A stretch of DNA of 64,000 bases from CBDCWT01 sp965223305 (GCA_965223305.1 CBDCWT010000013.1:275580-339579); one strand, 5' to 3'. Positions 52,880 through 62,871 are shown, counted from the first letter of the stretch. The notes: generated by a model from the sequence alone, not told the origin. Numbers and translations: made by a program.

Positions 52880-54166
52880 TCAGTGTCGATTCGGCCAGCT
52901 CGTCACTGGCAACTCCGTTTGGGCCCCAATGGCCAGCAGCCGATTGTATTTTGCCAGCCGCTCGGACTGGGTTATCGAGCCAACTTTGATCTGATCTCCT
53001 CCCCAGCCGACTGCTAAATCTGCCAGCCAATCATCCTCGGTTTCGCCGCTGCGAGCGCTGATTGTGACTCGCCAACCTGCATCCCGGGCCAGCCTCAGCG
53101 CTTCGGCAGCCTCGCTGAGCGTGCCAATCTGGTTGACTTTGAGTAATAACGTATCACAGGCCCCGAGGTCGACAGCCCGCTTGATCCGATCCGGATTAGT
53201 GCAAAGCAGATCGTCCCCCACGACAAGCGATCGAGGTGAAAGGCGCCCACGCAGCTGTGGCCAGTGCTCCCAGTCTTCCTCGGCTAGACCGTCTTCAACG
53301 CTGACGATCTCGTAGCTGGTCACCAGACGTTCTAACGTGGCGATCATCCCCGCGGCATCAACGGGCCGATCGTCCAACAGGTAGGTTCCTTGGTGAAAGA
53401 AGTGTGAGGCCGCGACGTCGATGGCAAGCTGCACGTCTTGGCCAGGGCGAAAGCCCGCCCTTTCGATGGCTGCGTACGTGTCGCCAAACATCGTCTCGAC
53501 GTTAGGAAAGCGTGGAGCGAGCCCCCCTTCGTCAGCAGTCAGCAACCGCGCGTCATACTTCTCGAGTATCATCTCTGCGGCAGACTGGTAGACCGCACAA
53601 ACCGTGGCCAAACCTTGTTCAATCGTGGACGCTTTCACGGGAACAACTAACACGTCTTGAAAAGCCGCCTGCCCCCCCGCATGCTTGCCGCCGCTGAACA
53701 GGTTGATCGTCATACGCGGCAACGCCAGTTCCTGTACGGGCAAGCCTGCCTCACTCGCCAACTGCGCGAAATGCTCATACAGTGGCCGGCTCTGTTCTCG
53801 GGCGGTGGCACGGGCGAATGCCAGCGACACACCCAACACGGCATTGGCACCCAGCCGCGACTTGTTCGGAGTGCCGTCGAGTTCGATCAGCAAACGGTCG
53901 AGCTCATCTTGGGAGTCGATCTCACGATCGATCAAGGCAGCGGCGATCGGACTGTTGACGTTCTCCACGGCACGCAAGCACCCCAGTCCGGCGTGCCGTC
54001 GCCGGTCGCCGTCGCGCAGTTCGAGGGCCTCGGCTCTCCCCGTGGATGCTCCCGAGGGAACCTGGGCCGCAGCTTGCACGCCGCCGGCCAGCTCGCAGTT
54101 GACCTGTAGCGTAGGGCGGCCCCGGCTGTCGAGAATCTCAAGCGCGTCTAGGTGTCGGATTTTCAT
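52880..54166 (-). CDS. Divergent enolase family protein
   Basis: 428 residues, normal enolase length. Magnesium ligands Asp250, Glu291 (VEDGLAEED) and Asp318 (VGDDLL), the acid Glu213 (DEGG) and catalytic bases Lys343 (LLKVNQIG) and Lys394 (QIKVGS) are conserved. Two active-site residues are changed: the Glu of MQEFMI is Asp171 (AFQDVLV), and the His of SHRSGE is Ala371 (ISARSGE). It may be a true 2-phosphoglycerate dehydratase or a paralog with altered substrate. It lies between an APH-like kinase and a squalene-synthase-like gene on the same strand, so an unusual operon is possible. The canonical eno, if any, is elsewhere. Confidence 0.88.
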   Translation of the reverse strand: MKIRHLDALEILDSRGRPTLQVNCELAGGVQAAAQVPSGASTGRAEALELRDGDRRRHAGLGCLRAVENVNSPIAAALIDREIDSQDELDRLLIELDGTPNKSRLGANAVLGVSLAFARATAREQSRPLYEHFAQLASEAGLPVQELALPRMTINLFSGGKHAGGQAAFQDVLVVPVKASTIEQGLATVCAVYQSAAEMILEKYDARLLTADEGGLAPRFPNVETMFGDTYAAIERAGFRPGQDVQLAIDVAASHFFHQGTYLLDDRPVDAAGMIATLERLVTSYEIVSVEDGLAEEDWEHWPQLRGRLSPRSLVVGDDLLCTNPDRIKRAVDLGACDTLLLKVNQIGTLSEAAEALRLARDAGWRVTISARSGETEDDWLADLAVGWGGDQIKVGSITQSERLAKYNRLLAIGAQTELPVTSWPNRH

Positions 54167-54274
54167 CTGCGATTCTGAGGCCGTTGGTTTTGTCGAGTTA
54201 CTTTGGCAGCTGTCGAGCCGCTCTCGACATCAAAACGCGTCTAATCTCTGCCCGCCTTGCTCTCGTCGATCTGA

Positions 54275-55333
54275 TCACGACCGGGGACCTCCCCGGGGGC
54301 CGAATGTAATCGCTGTCACGAAGTCGTTGATTAAGTCACTCATTCCCGCTGGCATCTTTGCGATCAAGTCACATACTACCTGCTGCTGCAAGCTGCGATC
54401 GTGCGGAGAAAGGTACTCGAGCGGAGACTTGCCGGCAACTCGCGCCAGCATACAGGCGACGGTGTGCAGTACTGCGTAGCGATCGAGGCCGTCTCGCCAG
54501 CTCGCATCTCCGGCTGCCTCTGAATAACAGTTCCAATAGCGGTGGGCGGCTTCTGCAAACTGGTCCCGATGAGTCGACAGGTGATTGGCTTTGCTCAAAA
54601 AGTGAGCCATGCTGAACCCGATATCGAACGCAGGATCACCCCAGTGCAACACCTCATGGTCGAGCAAAACCAACCGGTTGTTCCTAACCAGCACGTTCTT
54701 GGGGCTATAGTCACCGTGCACAAGAGTTAACTTCCGTTGTCGTGTCGAGTCGACCAAGTTACGCAGGAACACCGCCGCTTCGGGGAGCTGGTTTGCCGGA
54801 TAGAGGTAATAGGGTTCGAGCCGTAATGATTCAAAGAAACTCTGGTTCGCGAACTCTGCAGAAAGCCCTGCCCGCCAATCAGCTGAACGGCTGTGCAGGC
54901 GGGCGAGCAGCTGTCCGAAGGCCTCGAAGTAGCTCGGCTCGACTTTCCCTGACAGGAGCTGCGTCTTCCAGTTCTCGTGTGGTTGCTCGATGGCCTGCAT
55001 CATTAGCAGATGGTGCTGTTGATCTTCGCGAACAAACGCGGGTACGGAACCGTCTGGGAGTAGCCTCCCCAGCCATCTCAACCCAGCAGCCTCAACCTGA
55101 ATGCGAGCCGGATCGCACTGCCAGTCGGCCTGAACACGGAGTTTTGGCAGCGCCTGTTTGACGACCCATGACGCACCATACTTCGGCTCTCGAGATACCA
55201 GCACAGCACGATTGGAAACACCGCCTCGCAACACTTCAAACCGTGGGCGCTCCGCCGCATCAAGCAGGTCAGCGGCCCGGAGGTAGAGCATTAGCTCGGC
55301 CTCGTTTTCAATGTTGAGCGCTGGTTGCTGCAT
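54275..55333 (-). CDS. Aminoglycoside phosphotransferase (APH) family kinase
   Basis: 352 residues. The catalytic HGDYSPKNVLV (Asp as base) and LLDHEVLHWGDPAFDIG (metal-binding Asp) motifs mark the APH/choline-kinase-like fold, and VSNRAVLVSRE plus WVVKQALPKLRV the ATP-binding lobe. It phosphorylates a small hydroxylated substrate, unknown. It resembles 5-methylthioribose- or homoserine-kinase-like members in layout, without proof. It is upstream of the enolase gene (108-nt gap), and its start lies close to the divergently oriented peptidase gene. Confidence 0.85.
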   Translation of the reverse strand: MQQPALNIENEAELMLYLRAADLLDAAERPRFEVLRGGVSNRAVLVSREPKYGASWVVKQALPKLRVQADWQCDPARIQVEAAGLRWLGRLLPDGSVPAFVREDQQHHLLMMQAIEQPHENWKTQLLSGKVEPSYFEAFGQLLARLHSRSADWRAGLSAEFANQSFFESLRLEPYYLYPANQLPEAAVFLRNLVDSTRQRKLTLVHGDYSPKNVLVRNNRLVLLDHEVLHWGDPAFDIGFSMAHFLSKANHLSTHRDQFAEAAHRYWNCYSEAAGDASWRDGLDRYAVLHTVACMLARVAGKSPLEYLSPHDRSLQQQVVCDLIAKMPAGMSDLINDFVTAITFGPRGGPRS

Positions 55334-55507
55334 CGTTTCGGCTCGCTACATGTTTGGGCAGGCCGTTATTTCACAGCGTCCTGCGTGTTAACCTGCATGA
55401 ACGCCTCGTACGACACGAAATACTCCCCAGACGGGCGGCGCGTTGAAACGGTCACTTGTCTGCAGGACAATAAGCAGACTGTCACGCAACAACAGGAGAG
55501 TAGCAGC

Positions 55508-57562
55508 ATGCCACCACGAATTCTAGGCTCGTTGTTGATAGGCATCCTGATTGGGCTATCCGCGGAGGCGGACGAAACCGAAGAGCGATCTGACCAGCAA
55601 CGACTGCGGCCGATCGACGTCTTTGGCTTGGAATTCGCGAGCGATCCACAGATTGCTCCAGCTGGAGACCGACTGGTCTACGTTCGCAACTTCATGGATA
55701 TCATGAAGGACGTGTCTCGCTCCAGCCTCTGGATTGTGAATTCTGATGGCAGCGATCACCGAGCGCTGTCGGATGGAAACCATAAAGAGTCGCAGCCACG
55801 TTGGTCACCCGACGCGACCAAACTGGCCTATGTTTCGGACTCGAACGGAACAACCCAGCTCTACCTTCGCTGGATCGACACAGGACAGGTCACGCGTCTG
55901 ACGCAGCTGATACGTTCGCCATCTGCACTAACTTGGTCTCCCGACGGGCGATGGATTGCGTTTTCGATGCTCGTCCCCTTCAAGCGTGAGCCGCTGGCGA
56001 AACTGCCCGCCAAGCCAAAAGGTGCAACATGGGCCGACGGACCAACTGTGATCGAGAACTTAACCTACCGCTTTGACGGTCGGGGCTACTTAGAAGAGGG
56101 GTTTCAGCAGCTGTTCGTAGTCTCTGCGGACGGAGGCACGCCACGGCAGTTGACGTTCGGCGAATACAACCATGCCGGCCCGCTGGCCTGGACACCCGAC
56201 AGCCAGTTCCTGATCTTCTCGGCCAATCGCCAAGAGAACTGGGAATACGATCCCGTCGAGAGCGAGATTTTCGAACTGGCGGTCTCAGACGGTGAGCTTC
56301 GTCAATTGACCGACCGCGACGGCCCGGACGAACAGCCCACGTTGTCCCCGGACGGGTCGCTGATTGCCTACGTGGGATTTGACGACCGGCTGTTGGGGTA
56401 CCAGCCAACGCGACTCTATGTCATGGATCGGGACGGAAAGCGGTCGCGCCTGCTGGTCGACGACCTGGACCGCAGCCTAGCTGCTCCGACGTTTTCATCA
56501 GATGGCGGGGGCGTCTACTTTCAATACGATGATCAGGGAAACACTCGCATCGGGTATGCTGCTTTGCAAGGAGGCCGCGAGGATATCGCCTCGTACGTGG
56601 GCGGCGTCACTCTGGGAAGACCCTACGCAAGTGGATCGTTTTCGGTCGGGAACGGAGGGCGGGTCGCCTACACTCACACACGACCCGACCACCCTGCTGA
56701 CGTGGCTGTCGCCACACGCGGTGCTCACCCTGGCCGACAGATCACAAGCCTGAACGAAGACTTGCTGGCACATAAAGAGCTTGCCCAAGTCGAAGAGATC
56801 TGGTTTTCATCCTCGTTCGACCAAAGGCGCGTGCAGGCTTGGATCATGAAGCCGCCCGGATTCTCGCCGGACAAACAGTATCCTCTGATCCTCGAGATTC
56901 ATGGCGGGCCGTTCGCCAACTATGGCGATCGATTTTCGGCCGAAATGCAGCTGTACGCGGCGGCGGGGTACGTCGTCCTCTATGTCAATCCTCGTGGCAG
57001 CACAGGGTATGGCGAGCAGTTCGCTAACTTGATCCACCACAACTACCCTGGGCAAGACTACGACGATTTGATGACCGCCGTCGACACCGTCTTGGCTCGG
57101 GGCTACGTCGACAAAGAACGGCTGTTCGTCACGGGTGGCAGTGGCGGAGGAGTCTTGAGCGCCTGGATTGTCGGTAAGACAAATCGGTTTCGAGCTGCAG
57201 TAGTTGCCAAGCCAGTCATCAATTGGTACAGCTTCGCTCTGACGACCGACGCCTACACCTTTTTTCACAAGTATTGGTTCGCCGGTTTGCCCTGGGAGCG
57301 CAGCGACGAGTATCTACGGCGAAGTCCGATTTCGTTGGTGGGAAACGTCCAGACACCGACCATGCTGCTGACGGGCGAAAGTGACTTCCGTACACCCATT
57401 TCTGAGTCGGAACAGTACTACCAAGCGCTCAAGCTGCGCAAGGTTGAGACAGCGTTGGTTCGGATCCCCGGCGCATCACACTCAATCACGGCGCGGCCCA
57501 GTCGGCTGATTGCGAAAGTGGCCTACGTCCTGGCATGGTTCGAACGTCACAGCGCCGAATGA
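55508..57562 (+). CDS. S9 family prolyl-oligopeptidase-like peptidase with WD40-like (PD40) repeats, secreted
   Basis: 684 residues from the ATG at 55508, which has AGGAGA 8 nt upstream and a hydrophobic leader (ILGSLLIGILIGLSA); the frame is open to 55325 but without such signals. The N-terminal beta-propeller has repeated LSDGNHKESQPRWSPDATKLAYVSD-like PD40 blades. The C-terminal alpha/beta hydrolase carries Ser545 (GGSGGG), Asp626 (GESDFRTP) and His658 (GASHSI). It hydrolyses peptides (DPP/acylaminoacyl peptidase-like), probably in the periplasm. Confidence 0.92.
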   Translation: MPPRILGSLLIGILIGLSAEADETEERSDQQRLRPIDVFGLEFASDPQIAPAGDRLVYVRNFMDIMKDVSRSSLWIVNSDGSDHRALSDGNHKESQPRWSPDATKLAYVSDSNGTTQLYLRWIDTGQVTRLTQLIRSPSALTWSPDGRWIAFSMLVPFKREPLAKLPAKPKGATWADGPTVIENLTYRFDGRGYLEEGFQQLFVVSADGGTPRQLTFGEYNHAGPLAWTPDSQFLIFSANRQENWEYDPVESEIFELAVSDGELRQLTDRDGPDEQPTLSPDGSLIAYVGFDDRLLGYQPTRLYVMDRDGKRSRLLVDDLDRSLAAPTFSSDGGGVYFQYDDQGNTRIGYAALQGGREDIASYVGGVTLGRPYASGSFSVGNGGRVAYTHTRPDHPADVAVATRGAHPGRQITSLNEDLLAHKELAQVEEIWFSSSFDQRRVQAWIMKPPGFSPDKQYPLILEIHGGPFANYGDRFSAEMQLYAAAGYVVLYVNPRGSTGYGEQFANLIHHNYPGQDYDDLMTAVDTVLARGYVDKERLFVTGGSGGGVLSAWIVGKTNRFRAAVVAKPVINWYSFALTTDAYTFFHKYWFAGLPWERSDEYLRRSPISLVGNVQTPTMLLTGESDFRTPISESEQYYQALKLRKVETALVRIPGASHSITARPSRLIAKVAYVLAWFERHSAE

Positions 57563-57643
57563 GTGTCTAGGGACCGCGAACATCAGTCCGCGCGACCTGT
57601 TAACCCAAGTGTTGACCGAAAAGTGCGCCGGCCGTACGATGGC

Positions 57644-57827
57644 TTAGCCCGGATTATTCATGAAGATCGTCGCGAGAGGTTGTAAGTACGTTCGTGGCAA
57701 GGAAGGCGAGCAATTCTTCCGCAGGCGTATTGAAGCAATACGTCGAGGGAGAATTGTGAAGCATGACGAAGCCACGGATGGACTTACGACCTCGCAGCAG
57801 ATCGCTCATGAATAATTCGGGTTAGTA
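57644..57827. mobile_element. Palindromic MITE-like element (family F), copy 2 (inverted)
   Basis: The reverse complement of the 31968-32149 element, with a few substitutions. It begins TAGCCCGGATTATTCATGA and ends TCATGAATAATTCGGGTTAG, and TA flanks both ends. The two arms of about 85 nt are themselves similar when inverted (for example ATCGTCGCGAGAGGTTGTAAG against ATCTGCTGCGAGGTCGTAAG), closing on a GTATTG-AAGC-AATAC hairpin. No coding capacity. Confidence 0.75.
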
Positions 57828-57883
57828 GGAAGGGTCGGGGCGTGCATCGGTCGCGTGTGCCGAAGAACAACGGGGGCTAAGTC

Positions 57884-58120
57884 ATGCGTGCGGAAGAACT
57901 TGTCGAAGTGCTTGAGCGGCGCCCATTCGTTCCGGTCAGGTTGCATCTCGATGATGGTCGCCAGCAGGAGATTCATCATCCGGAAATGGCGATTGTATCC
58001 CAGGCATGGGTTGCCATTGGGATCATCTCAGACGACAGCTCCACAGTGGCGGATCGAATTACCCATTGTGCGATCGACCACATTGTCGAGGTCGAGCTGC
58101 TTCCGTCGTCATCGCCTTGA
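57884..58120 (+). CDS. Small conserved hypothetical protein, 78 aa
   Basis: MRAEELVEVLERRPFVPVRLHLDDGRQQEIHHPEMAIVSQAWVAIGIISDD... I recall short planctomycete proteins with the same PFxPxRxHLxDGRxxEIxHPEM pattern, without known function. It is acidic, without membrane segment. The ATG follows a GGGGGC. It stands alone between a MITE and a repeat cluster. Confidence 0.7.
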   Translation: MRAEELVEVLERRPFVPVRLHLDDGRQQEIHHPEMAIVSQAWVAIGIISDDSSTVADRITHCAIDHIVEVELLPSSSP

Positions 58121-58204
58121 GTTGGCAAAGTAGCAGGCACGCTCCGCCGTGCCGTCCGCCTTTCGCGAAAACGCCCAGCGGTGTTGAAGGTCCACGCGCA
58201 CGCG

Positions 58205-58525
58205 GCGCGATTGCAATCCGCCAAACTCTGGCGAGTTCGGCTACGCTCCAGATCAGCCGCTGGGCGTTAGCCCACGGTTCCCCAGCGAAATCGACGCGTA
58301 GCGTCCGGCGAGTGCCCCCCTCTCCGGCCATTCGGGCCGACTCTCCCCGAGGGGAGAGTGAAGAAAGACGAAAATCACGCGCCAAGACAAGAGCTGCACG
58401 ACCTCCTTGAAGGCTGTGCAGCTTTTACGCTTCATGCAATCCGCCAAACTCTGGCGAGTTCGGCTACGCTCCGAATCAGCCGTTGGGCGTTAGCCCACGG
58501 TTCCCCAGCGAAACCGACGCGTTAC
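58205..58525. repeat. Intergenic repeat cluster (families B, A, D)
   Basis: Two B-A pairs in reverse orientation (58215-58280 and 58438-58505), each followed by CCCCAGCGAAAYCGACGCGT, and one family D element (about 58315-58360). No gene is seen between 58121 and 58641. Confidence 0.85.
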
Positions 58526-58641
58526 GTCCCGCTGCCCAGCATTTATCTTCCAGTGCGGAGTTCTTATACTGAACTGCTCAATAGCACTTTTCATTGTGTC
58601 GCAACTTGATTCTCAACCGTGTCTTTCCTGGAGAGCTGGCC

Positions 58642-59550
58642 ATGGTGTTGCGACCGAATCGCGGAGTCACCCTTGTTGAACTGCTGGTCGTGACTGCGAT
58701 CATCGGCTTGCTGGCGGCGTTGCTCATGCCGGCGGTCCAGGTAACTCGGGAGGCAGCGCGGCGGTTTTCTTGCTCCAACAACTTGAAACAAATTGGCTTG
58801 GCGCTGCACCAGTACCATACGACGTTCGGCGTGTTCCCACCCAGCAGCACGAACGACGTCGAGCAGGGAGGCTGGATCCCCAGACCGCGAGATCGTCACA
58901 TTCACAGTTGGCTAAGCCTGATTTTTCCCTATCTCGAGCAAGACAGCTTGGCGAACCAGATCGACTATTCGGTCTCGGCAATGCATCGAAACAACCAACA
59001 GGCGGCGGCACAGATCGTCTCGGCCTACCGCTGCCCGTCATATAGCGGTCCTGACTACAGCAGCGCGCGGCAGTACACGCGATACTCGCCTGAATATGCG
59101 ATCGGCAACTACGTGGCGCTCGGCAGTACCGACGTCGGCCATATCTACGGCCAGAACACCGGTCTCTTTGACCCAGACGGTGCGATTTATCCGCTTTCGG
59201 AGACCCGCGCGACAGACGTGCGCGACGGGCTATCCAACACAATTTTTGCAGTCGAAACCCGTGAATCGGCGACTGCCGTTTGGATCGATGGCGGCACGGC
59301 GGCGGTCGTGGCCCTCCGCTACGATCCAGCCAACGGTCCGACCTACGCCGGGCTCGAACATGCGCTGAACTACAGCCCCTACTTCGACTACTACCGTTCG
59401 CGGGCCGAGTTCGGCCCGTCGAGCATGCACTCCGGAGGCGCCTACCACCAGTTCGGTGACGGTTCGGTTCGCTTTGTTGCCGATTCAACGGACGTCACGA
59501 CCTACCTGGCGATGGTGACTCGCGCAGGAGGCGAAACCGCCTCCGAGTAG
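58642..59550 (+). CDS. DUF1559 protein with prepilin-type N-terminal segment
   Basis: 302 residues from the ATG at 58642 (GGAG 8 nt upstream). GVTLVELLVVTAIIGLLAALLMPAVQ is a prepilin-type methylation and transmembrane segment (cleavage before V in G-VTLVE, Glu at +5). The rest is DUF1559: SCSNNLKQIGLALHQYHTTFGVFPP, CPSYSG, and the H-x-G-GAYHQFGDGSVRFV C-terminal motif. Such proteins are very abundant in planctomycetes and presumably assemble as pseudopilins of a type II-like machine. The initial 16 codons of the longer frame are not counted. Confidence 0.93.
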   Translation: MVLRPNRGVTLVELLVVTAIIGLLAALLMPAVQVTREAARRFSCSNNLKQIGLALHQYHTTFGVFPPSSTNDVEQGGWIPRPRDRHIHSWLSLIFPYLEQDSLANQIDYSVSAMHRNNQQAAAQIVSAYRCPSYSGPDYSSARQYTRYSPEYAIGNYVALGSTDVGHIYGQNTGLFDPDGAIYPLSETRATDVRDGLSNTIFAVETRESATAVWIDGGTAAVVALRYDPANGPTYAGLEHALNYSPYFDYYRSRAEFGPSSMHSGGAYHQFGDGSVRFVADSTDVTTYLAMVTRAGGETASE

Positions 59551-59600
59551 ACGTGCTCGTGCTGGCGTTCGCGACCCAGACATAGTCGACCGGGAGTCCG

Positions 59601-60317
59601 ATGGTCTCGTTTAACTCCTCGACATACGCCAGGTTGCCGTACCTTGTCTATGTCGATCGCTGGGCCCGGCGGTGGGGCAGCCAGAGGACCATCACTAGGT
59701 TGTCTCGTCTCGCGCTGTTGGCCTGTCTAGCCATGGCCGGGTGTAGCGATCCGGTTGACGATTTGGTCGAACAGCTCTCGGCGCCTGACGTCGCACGCCG
59801 CAGGACCGCCGCCCAGCAACTGGGTGAGCTGCGCGGCGACGCAGCCCGCGCGATCCCCGCACTAGGCATGGCACTGAGTGACGAGGACCGCGAAGTTCGT
59901 CGCCTGGCTGCTCACGCTCTGGGAGAGATAGGACCGGTTGCCCGTGCTTCCTTGCCTTTCCTAATCAGTGCGCTCGCTGATGAGGAGCAGTCGGTTCGCT
60001 TGGCTACGGCGTTCGCCATCGCGAAGATCGATGCGGAACATCGAGCCTACGTGCCGATCTTGGAGGACGCCATGCGAGCGGGCGATGGCGGCGTCATCGT
60101 GGCAGTTGGCCAGATGGGCGAACAGGCGGAGTGGGCAGTCCCGATACTCGTTGCTCTGCTGCAGCGTGATCGCCGACCGGGGATCCGCAGGATCGCGGCG
60201 GAGGCTCTCCAACAATCGGCGGCGGTCTCCCAGCTTGCGCGAAGGGCGTTGGAGACCGCCGCGCGTGAGGACGAAAACGACCGGGTGCGGGAAGTGGCAG
60301 CAGGAGAGGTAGATTGA
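59601..60317 (+). CDS. HEAT-repeat lipoprotein
   Basis: 238 residues. The lipobox LAMAGC (Cys48) follows a hydrophobic stretch preceded by basic residues, so it is a lipoprotein. About four to five HEAT-like repeats follow (for example DVARRRTAAQQLGELRGDAARAIPALG, DREVRRLAAHALGEIGPVARASLPFLI, EQSVRLATAFAIAKI). The N-terminal 30 residues are long for a signal peptide; a TTG at about 59700 would start the protein at the hydrophobic segment. Scaffold role unknown. Confidence 0.75.
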   Translation: MVSFNSSTYARLPYLVYVDRWARRWGSQRTITRLSRLALLACLAMAGCSDPVDDLVEQLSAPDVARRRTAAQQLGELRGDAARAIPALGMALSDEDREVRRLAAHALGEIGPVARASLPFLISALADEEQSVRLATAFAIAKIDAEHRAYVPILEDAMRAGDGGVIVAVGQMGEQAEWAVPILVALLQRDRRPGIRRIAAEALQQSAAVSQLARRALETAAREDENDRVREVAAGEVD

Positions 60318-60337
60318 CTCGGTGTCAGCCGCGGCGA

Positions 60338-60442
60338 CTACCGCTCTTCAGACTGACTGATCTGGGAGGAGATCATGCACGCCGCACAAGTCGCGGCTGC
60401 AGCGAGAAACGAAACGCACAACAGGACCAGCATCAGCGCCAT
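60338..60442 (-). CDS. Candidate small membrane protein, 34 aa
   Basis: The minus-strand ORF MALMLVLLCVSFLAAAATCAACMISSQISQSEER: one hydrophobic helix with three cysteines, then a short polar tail. CGGAGA lies 7 nt before the ATG. Too short for standard gene calls and without known homologs from memory; a real single-pass membrane peptide is plausible. It is convergent with the preceding HEAT gene. Confidence 0.4.
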   Translation of the reverse strand: MALMLVLLCVSFLAAAATCAACMISSQISQSEER

Positions 60443-60607
60443 AGCATTTCTCCGCTTATCAATTCGTGAGTCTTATACGTAAGATTATTAGCGAGTGTTA
60501 GTTTGCGATGAAGATGAAATGAAATCTCTGTGTGCTGAGCTAGATCGAAGAACGTTCACCTAATTTCAGCGACGAGCGCGGCGAGAACCAAGCGGGCGCT
60601 CGAGACT

Positions 60608-62871
60608 ATGGAACATCACACTCGTGTTAAAGAACTGTTCTTGAAGGCGCGCGAACTCAGCCTGGACAGTCGTGACGAGTTCCTGCAACGGGAGTGTGGT
60701 GACGATATTACCTTGCGTCTCGACGTCACGTCGCTGCTGGCTCACGACGCTCCCACGACAATCCTGGCGCGGCCTGCAGGCGTGCACGTCGACGCTCCCA
60801 CGCCCTTCGGCCGCGGACGCAGCGGACTTCTAAGCCGCATCAAGCAGGCTGCCGCGCAGCTGCTACAGTCGGTGTTCGGCCGCCCGGGACCACGGTTGGC
60901 AGTCATGGTCGCCGGGTTGCTCTTCCTGGCCGGATTGGCGATGTGGATGTACGCCGGAATGAGGCAGTCGACGCAGCAAATCGCGGCTTCGGAACTAGAG
61001 ACGATCCTGACTGCTCATATCAAGGCGCTGGAGTTGTGGATCGAAGAAAAAAGAAAGACGTTCGACTCTGGTCTTCGCGGACGGAGATAACTCGCGCCGT
61101 GCGGGAGCTCGCTCGGATTGCCGAGAGCGAATCGGAACCGCGTTCCCGACTACTATCTGCAACAGCCAGAGCCGACTTACGAGAAGCACTTGAAAAGTAT
61201 GATCGGATTGTCGGTCGCCCCGACCAGGATACCGTGGTCAACCGTGACGGCCTGATCCTGGCCGCCGATCACGATGATGCCGTCGGAAAGAGGCTCAACA
61301 TCGAGAGCATCGCCGCGATCGTGCCCGTTTTTCAGGGAGACACCTTGTTCCTCAAACCACATCCCAACGGAGCTCTTGATCCCGACGAAGTCCCGGATCT
61401 TGATACACCGGTCGTCTACGTCGTAGCACCAGTCCATAGCGAAAGCTCTGTTGACAGCCCAGTCGTTGCGGCGGCGGGGTTCGGTTTTCCCGCGGATGGT
61501 GAATTCACGGAGATCCTGACCGTCGCCCGCCGTGGCCAAACAGGAGAGACATACATCTTCGACGACCATGGCCTGCTGCTCTCGGAGAGCCGATTCGACG
61601 ATCAGCTTCGCAGCGCAGGTCTGCTGCCGCAGGAGCCAGACACGCGGTCAATTTTTCGAATCGAGATTCGGGATCCGGGATCCGAGACCAAGCTGCAACA
61701 GGAATCGCCCGTCGAGGCTGCGGCGAGGCCCTTCACGCGGCTGGCGGCGGCGGCCATTGCGGCCGGTCGCAAGGGTGGTGAGTCTGACCAACAAGGAGTG
61801 ATTCTCGATCCCTACCGCAATTACCGCGGCAAGCGAGTGATTGGTGCCTGGCGATGGCTGGCTCAATACTCATTCGCGGTCGCCACCGAAATGGAAGTCG
61901 ACGAACAGTACGCACCAATGCGTTATCCGTTAATTGCCGAGTGGATTCGCTTCGGACTCTTGGCTGGCTGTTTTGCCTCTCTACTAGCTTCCGCCTGCTG
62001 GATCGCAGTCCTCCGACGCGACGTCGAGCGAGCGCGTCAGCTCGGCCAATACACGCTCGAAGGGAAAATCGGCGAGGGTGGAATGGGAGTGGTCTACCGG
62101 GCGCGGCACGCGTTGTTACAGCGGCCGACGGCGATCAAATTGCTCCGTCCTGAAGTCGTCAACGATGACACCCTCAGCCGTTTCGAGCGCGAAGTCCAAC
62201 TGGCGAGCCGGCTGACTCATCCCAACACGATCGACATCTTTGACTTTGGGACAACTCCCGACGGCTCGTTCTACTGCGTCATGGAGTTCCTGGACGGGCA
62301 GACGCTTGATGAGGTTGTCCGAGTGGACGGCCCTTTGGAAGCCCCGCGAGTCCTCAACATCCTGCGGCAAATCGCCGCATCGCTGAACGAGGCCCACAGC
62401 CACGGGCTGGTACACCGGGATGTCAAACCGTCCAACATCATGCTCTGCGAACAAGGAGGCATCCCCGACTTCGTCAAGGTTCTGGACTTCGGTCTGGCGC
62501 GCTCCGTCGAGCCATCCAAGGAGCAGTATGTCACCGGCACCGGCGTCGTCCTGGGGACTCCCGTGTATCTGGCTCCCGAACGCATCACCGATCCACAGAC
62601 AATCGACCTGCGCTCCGATATCTACTCCTTCGGGGCAGTGGGCTATTACCTGCTGACCGGCCGATTCGTCTACGAAGGCGCTAACGTTCAGACGGTTCTC
62701 CAACAGATCCTCAGCGAAAGTCCGCCGCGTCCATCTGAAGTCGTCAGCAGCGAGATTCCCAACGACCTGGATGAACTCATCGTCCGCTGCCTCGCGAGAG
62801 ATCCGACAGACAGGCCTGACACGATGCAGGAGATTGTATCCACCGTTGTCGAGTTCCAGTCGAGGACCTGA
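60608..62871 (+). CDS. Membrane-tethered Ser/Thr protein kinase with extracytoplasmic sensor domain (frame change at A6)
   Basis: The N-terminal ORF (60608-61090) and the kinase ORF (open from 60943, ending at 62871) together give one protein of about 754 residues. N-terminus: a helical segment (RVKELFLKARELSLDSRDEFLQREC...SLLAHD) found before many planctomycete kinases, and a first TM (LAVMVAGLLFLAGLAMWMY). The extracytoplasmic Cache-like domain (about 120-460) spans both frames, followed by a second TM (FGLLAGCFASLLASACWIAVL). The kinase domain has GEGGMGVVYRA, HRDVKPSNIML, VLDFGLA and APE. The two frames join at the A6 run near 61047: one extra A gives IEEKKKDVRLWSSRTEITRAVREL, matching the family. 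Confidence 0.85.

Noticed and set aside
61040..61055. Classical dnaX-like slippery heptamer A AAA AAG in the kinase gene
   Set aside because: The heptamer letters are present, but the zero-frame phase is GAA AAA AGA, not AAA AAG; tandem slippage of two tRNAs is not predicted. Slippage on A6 or a sequencing error remains possible.
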